6,790 nucleotides of DNA from Ruminococcaceae bacterium UBA1772 (GTDB taxonomy: Bacteria > Bacillota > Clostridia > Oscillospirales > Acutalibacteraceae). Position numbers and translations under genes: made by a program. Location: contig DCGS01000099.1 in assembly GCA_002314645.1 (NCBI GenBank), positions 771 to 7,560 on the forward strand, written 5' to 3'. The notes below the pieces were generated by a model. The model saw only the letters and a program-made list of their open reading frames with translations, ran no database searches and was not told where the DNA came from. Of this stretch, positions 4,548 to 6,790 are shown one piece after another (the first letter of the stretch is position 1; each line of letters starts with the position of its first letter).

Positions 4548-5729
4548 ATGACTGAAAATCTTAGTATTTTAGGATCTACAGGGTCCATTGGAACACAGGC
4601 ACTTGAGGTTGCAAAAAAGCACGGTATTAATGTTACCGCACTTGCTGCAAATAAGAGTGTTGATATCATTGAAAAACAAATACGCATTTTTAGACCTCGA
4701 ATTGCTGCAATGCTGTCAGAGGAGGCAGCAGAGGAGCTAAAGCGTCGTGTTTCTGATACAGACACCGTTATTCTTTCTGGTATTACAGGTGTCTGCGAAT
4801 GTGCAACTGAAAAGAGCGCTGATACAGTGCTCAACTCAATTGTTGGTATGGCAGGTCTCCTGCCAACACTTGATGCAATTGAGGCTGGAAAGAATATTGC
4901 ACTTGCAAATAAAGAAACACTTGTAGCTGGCGGCCAGCTCGTTATGCATGCAGCAGCCGTTAAAGGCGTAAAAATATATCCTGTAGACAGTGAGCATTCG
5001 GCCATCTTCCAGTGCCTTGAAGGTTCACGTGACAAATATGGAAAACCAAAGGATTTAAAACAAATTCTTTTGACTGCATCTGGTGGTCCTTTCTTTGGTA
5101 AAACTAGAGAGGAACTAAAGGATGTAACTGCTGAACAGGCATTAAAGCATCCTAACTGGGACATGGGTGCAAAAATAACCATAGACTCCGCTACAATGAT
5201 GAACAAGGGTCTTGAAATTATTGAGGCTTGTTGGTTATTCGGGGTTCCTGAGGACAAAATAAAGGTTGTTGTACACAGAGAAAGTATTATTCACAGTGCA
5301 GTTCAGTTTGAGGACAATGCAGTGCTAGCTCAGCTTGGACTTCCAGACATGAAAATACCAATTCAGTATGCACTTACATATCCTGACAGATATCCTTCAC
5401 CAACAGGGGAACTTGACCTTGCAGCACTTGGAAGCCTTACATTCTTTGACCCAGACTATGAGACGTTTTCTTGTCTTTCTGCTTGTCGTGAGGCAATAAG
5501 AAGAGGTGGCCTTTATCCTGCTGCAGCAAACTCTGCAAATGAGCAGGCTAATATGCTGTTTAGACAGGGCAAGATTGGATTCCTTGAAATAGGTGAACTT
5601 GTACGTGAAGCAATGGAAATGACACAGAACGTAGAGAACTACACTTTAGCTGATGTTCTTCGTGTTGACAGAGCAGCGCGTGACTATGTAATGAAAAAAA
5701 CAGGGAATGATCTTCCTACGCATATTTAA
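4548..5729 (+). CDS. dxr: 1-deoxy-D-xylulose 5-phosphate reductoisomerase (MEP pathway)
   Basis: Rearranges and reduces DXP to 2-C-methyl-D-erythritol 4-phosphate with NADPH, the committed step of non-mevalonate isoprenoid synthesis and the target of fosmidomycin. The 393 residues match the family. Motifs are GSTGSIG (9-15, NADPH-binding Rossmann loop), ALANKETLVAGG (118-129), PVDSEHSAIFQ (145-155, metal ligands Asp147 and Glu149), LTASGGPF (175-182), KHPNWDMGAKITIDSATMMNKGLE (200-223, with Lys220 and metal ligand Glu223), HRESIIHS (243-250) and GLPDMKIPIQYALTYPDR (264-281). All catalytic residues are in place. The ATG lies 3 nt after the cdsA stop and lacks a clear Shine-Dalgarno, suggesting translational coupling to cdsA. 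Its presence shows the host makes isoprenoids by the MEP route, feeding UppS. Confidence 0.98.
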   Translation: MTENLSILGSTGSIGTQALEVAKKHGINVTALAANKSVDIIEKQIRIFRPRIAAMLSEEAAEELKRRVSDTDTVILSGITGVCECATEKSADTVLNSIVGMAGLLPTLDAIEAGKNIALANKETLVAGGQLVMHAAAVKGVKIYPVDSEHSAIFQCLEGSRDKYGKPKDLKQILLTASGGPFFGKTREELKDVTAEQALKHPNWDMGAKITIDSATMMNKGLEIIEACWLFGVPEDKIKVVVHRESIIHSAVQFEDNAVLAQLGLPDMKIPIQYALTYPDRYPSPTGELDLAALGSLTFFDPDYETFSCLSACREAIRRGGLYPAAANSANEQANMLFRQGKIGFLEIGELVREAMEMTQNVENYTLADVLRVDRAARDYVMKKTGNDLPTHI

Positions 5730-5744
5730 CCGGAGGTTTCCAGT

Positions 5745-6790
5745 ATGCTATCAGTATTCAGTAGTATTTGGCCAATACTTGTGGCGCTCCTTCTTTTTGG
5801 CGTCATAATTATGACTCATGAGCTTGGCCATTTTACTTTTGCAAGAATATTTAAAGTTAAAATTAACGAGTTTTCTATTGGAATGGGTCCCGCTCTTTTT
5901 AAGAAACAAAAGGGAGACACTCAGTACTCCGTTAGACTTTTTCCTATTGGCGGCTATGTAGCCATGGAAGGTGAAGACGAGGAGAGTACGGATGAAAACT
6001 CGTTTGAAAAAAAGCCAGCGTGGCAACGCGCCATTATCATTATTGCCGGTGCTACAGTAAACCTTATTACTGGCCTAATTATTATGGCCATAATTTTAGC
6101 AACCACTGATTTAATTGGTGTGCCTTCAATAACTGGCTTCTCAGATAATGCCGCTTCAGCAAAGGCTGGCCTTCAAAAGGGCGACAAAATTGTCGCAATT
6201 AACTCAGACAAAGTTTATACAGAATACGACCTCAGCTACTTTATGATGAGGGACGAGGATTCGGTAATTGACTTTGTTGTAAAAAGAGATGGAGAGCTAA
6301 AAAGCATTAAAAGTGTTAAGTTTGACACAAGAGAAGTAGAGGGACAGACAGCCATTATCTACGACTTCTCAATTCTTGGTGTTGAACCTTCCTTTGGAAG
6401 TGTAGCAAAGTATTCAGTTCTTAATTCTCTTTCAATTGCACGTATAGTTTGGATGAGTCTTTTTGATATTGTTACAGGACACTTCACACTTAATGAACTT
6501 TCAGGCCCTGTTGGAACAGTTGACATTATTGCAGACACTGCAACAGATGCAGTAAGCACAATGAACTTCTCTTCACTTCTGACAATTATGGCCTTTATTG
6601 CAATTAACGTTGGTGTCTTTAACCTCATTCCATTCCCAGCACTTGATGGTGGAAGATTCTTCCTCATTTTAATTGAGGCTGTAACTGGAAAGAAGGTTCC
6701 TGCAAAGGTTGAAAATGCAATTAATACCGTTGGTATGTCTTTGCTTTTAGGCCTTGTGCTTGTAGTTACTATAAACGATATTATTAAGCT
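5745..6790 (+). CDS. rseP: Site-2 membrane metalloprotease RseP/RasP, 3' end cut by window
   Basis: Intramembrane zinc protease that cleaves single-pass membrane proteins such as anti-sigma factors and signal-peptide remnants; RasP of Bacillus and RseP of E. coli are the known relatives. The first 348 residues are visible. HELGH at 25-29 lies in the first membrane helix and supplies the zinc ligands. FPIGGYVAMEGE (66-77) is typical of the family, as is AGATVNLITG (101-110) in the second helix. A single PDZ domain follows at about 128-190 (AGLQKGDKIVAINS), then LSGPVGTVDII (252-262) and NLIPFPALDGGR (293-304), whose Asp301 is the third zinc ligand. NDII near the window edge is close to the usual C-terminus, so only a few residues should be missing. 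The ATG follows GGAGG (5732-5736) by 8 nt. One PDZ rather than two is the Gram-positive form. Targets are unknown; no anti-sigma gene is visible nearby. Confidence 0.97.
   Translation, partial: MLSVFSSIWPILVALLLFGVIIMTHELGHFTFARIFKVKINEFSIGMGPALFKKQKGDTQYSVRLFPIGGYVAMEGEDEESTDENSFEKKPAWQRAIIIIAGATVNLITGLIIMAIILATTDLIGVPSITGFSDNAASAKAGLQKGDKIVAINSDKVYTEYDLSYFMMRDEDSVIDFVVKRDGELKSIKSVKFDTREVEGQTAIIYDFSILGVEPSFGSVAKYSVLNSLSIARIVWMSLFDIVTGHFTLNELSGPVGTVDIIADTATDAVSTMNFSSLLTIMAFIAINVGVFNLIPFPALDGGRFFLILIEAVTGKKVPAKVENAINTVGMSLLLGLVLVVTINDIIK

Noticed and set aside
4526..5257. Long open frame (243 codons) on the minus strand opposite dxr
   Set aside because: It lies wholly antisense to a clearly real dxr apart from its last few codons, its product is Ser/Ala/Phe-rich with no recognisable domain, and no ribosome site was seen. 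It arises from the codon bias of dxr.
5751..6667. Minus-strand open frames opposite rseP (5751-6026 and 6359-6667)
   Set aside because: The + strand carries the complete HELGH, PDZ and NLIPFPALDGGR pattern of rseP throughout, so the opposite frames are incidental.
1..6790. CRISPR array, insertion sequence, tRNA or phage remnant
   Set aside because: No spaced direct repeats, transposase-like sequence, terminal inverted repeats or tRNA cloverleaf were seen; apart from the lipoprotein gene the window is core chromosome.

Overview
The window looks like chromosomal DNA from a low-to-mid GC Firmicute, most likely a member of the Clostridia. A Ruminococcus/Oscillospiraceae-type host would fit, but the species cannot be named from sequence alone. 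Three observations support this. The gene order pyrH-frr-uppS-cdsA-dxr-rseP is the Gram-positive arrangement (enterobacteria place dxr before uppS and follow rseP with bamA). Shine-Dalgarno sites are strong (GGAGG or GAGGTG at 5-8 nt). A surface lipoprotein carries a long Thr-rich linker of the kind common in gut Clostridia.

Layout. Positions 1-186 are the last 61 codons of tuf (EF-Tu) on the + strand. A strong hairpin terminator at 210-246 follows and can probably serve both strands. A gene running the opposite way (ends at 251, begins near 1453-1468) encodes a lipoprotein with a transglutaminase-like domain. It converges on tuf and diverges from pyrH. The 134-bp gap 1469-1602 holds back-to-back promoter candidates. 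From 1603 to the window edge, six + strand genes are tightly packed: pyrH (UMP kinase), frr (ribosome recycling factor), uppS (undecaprenyl diphosphate synthase), cdsA (CDP-diacylglycerol synthase), dxr (DXP reductoisomerase) and rseP (site-2 protease, cut by the window edge only a few codons before its expected end).

How the genes work together. pyrH makes UDP for nucleotides, and its product feeds UDP-sugar wall precursors. frr recycles ribosomes. dxr starts the committed MEP isoprenoid pathway, whose products uppS uses to build the C55 lipid carrier for wall synthesis. cdsA makes the CDP-DAG precursor of phospholipids. rseP cleaves membrane proteins inside the bilayer. A GC-rich hairpin at 2902-2921 separates the nucleotide/translation pair (pyrH-frr) from the envelope-lipid block (uppS-cdsA-dxr-rseP).

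The core genes are conventional and their expected catalytic residues are present. The unusual part is the lipoprotein gene. It lies inverted directly upstream of pyrH, where rpsB-tsf normally sit. It has 10 cysteines outside the membrane, and its ribosome binding site points to an AUU codon rather than AUG, GUG or UUG. No mobile element, CRISPR array, tRNA or rRNA was seen.
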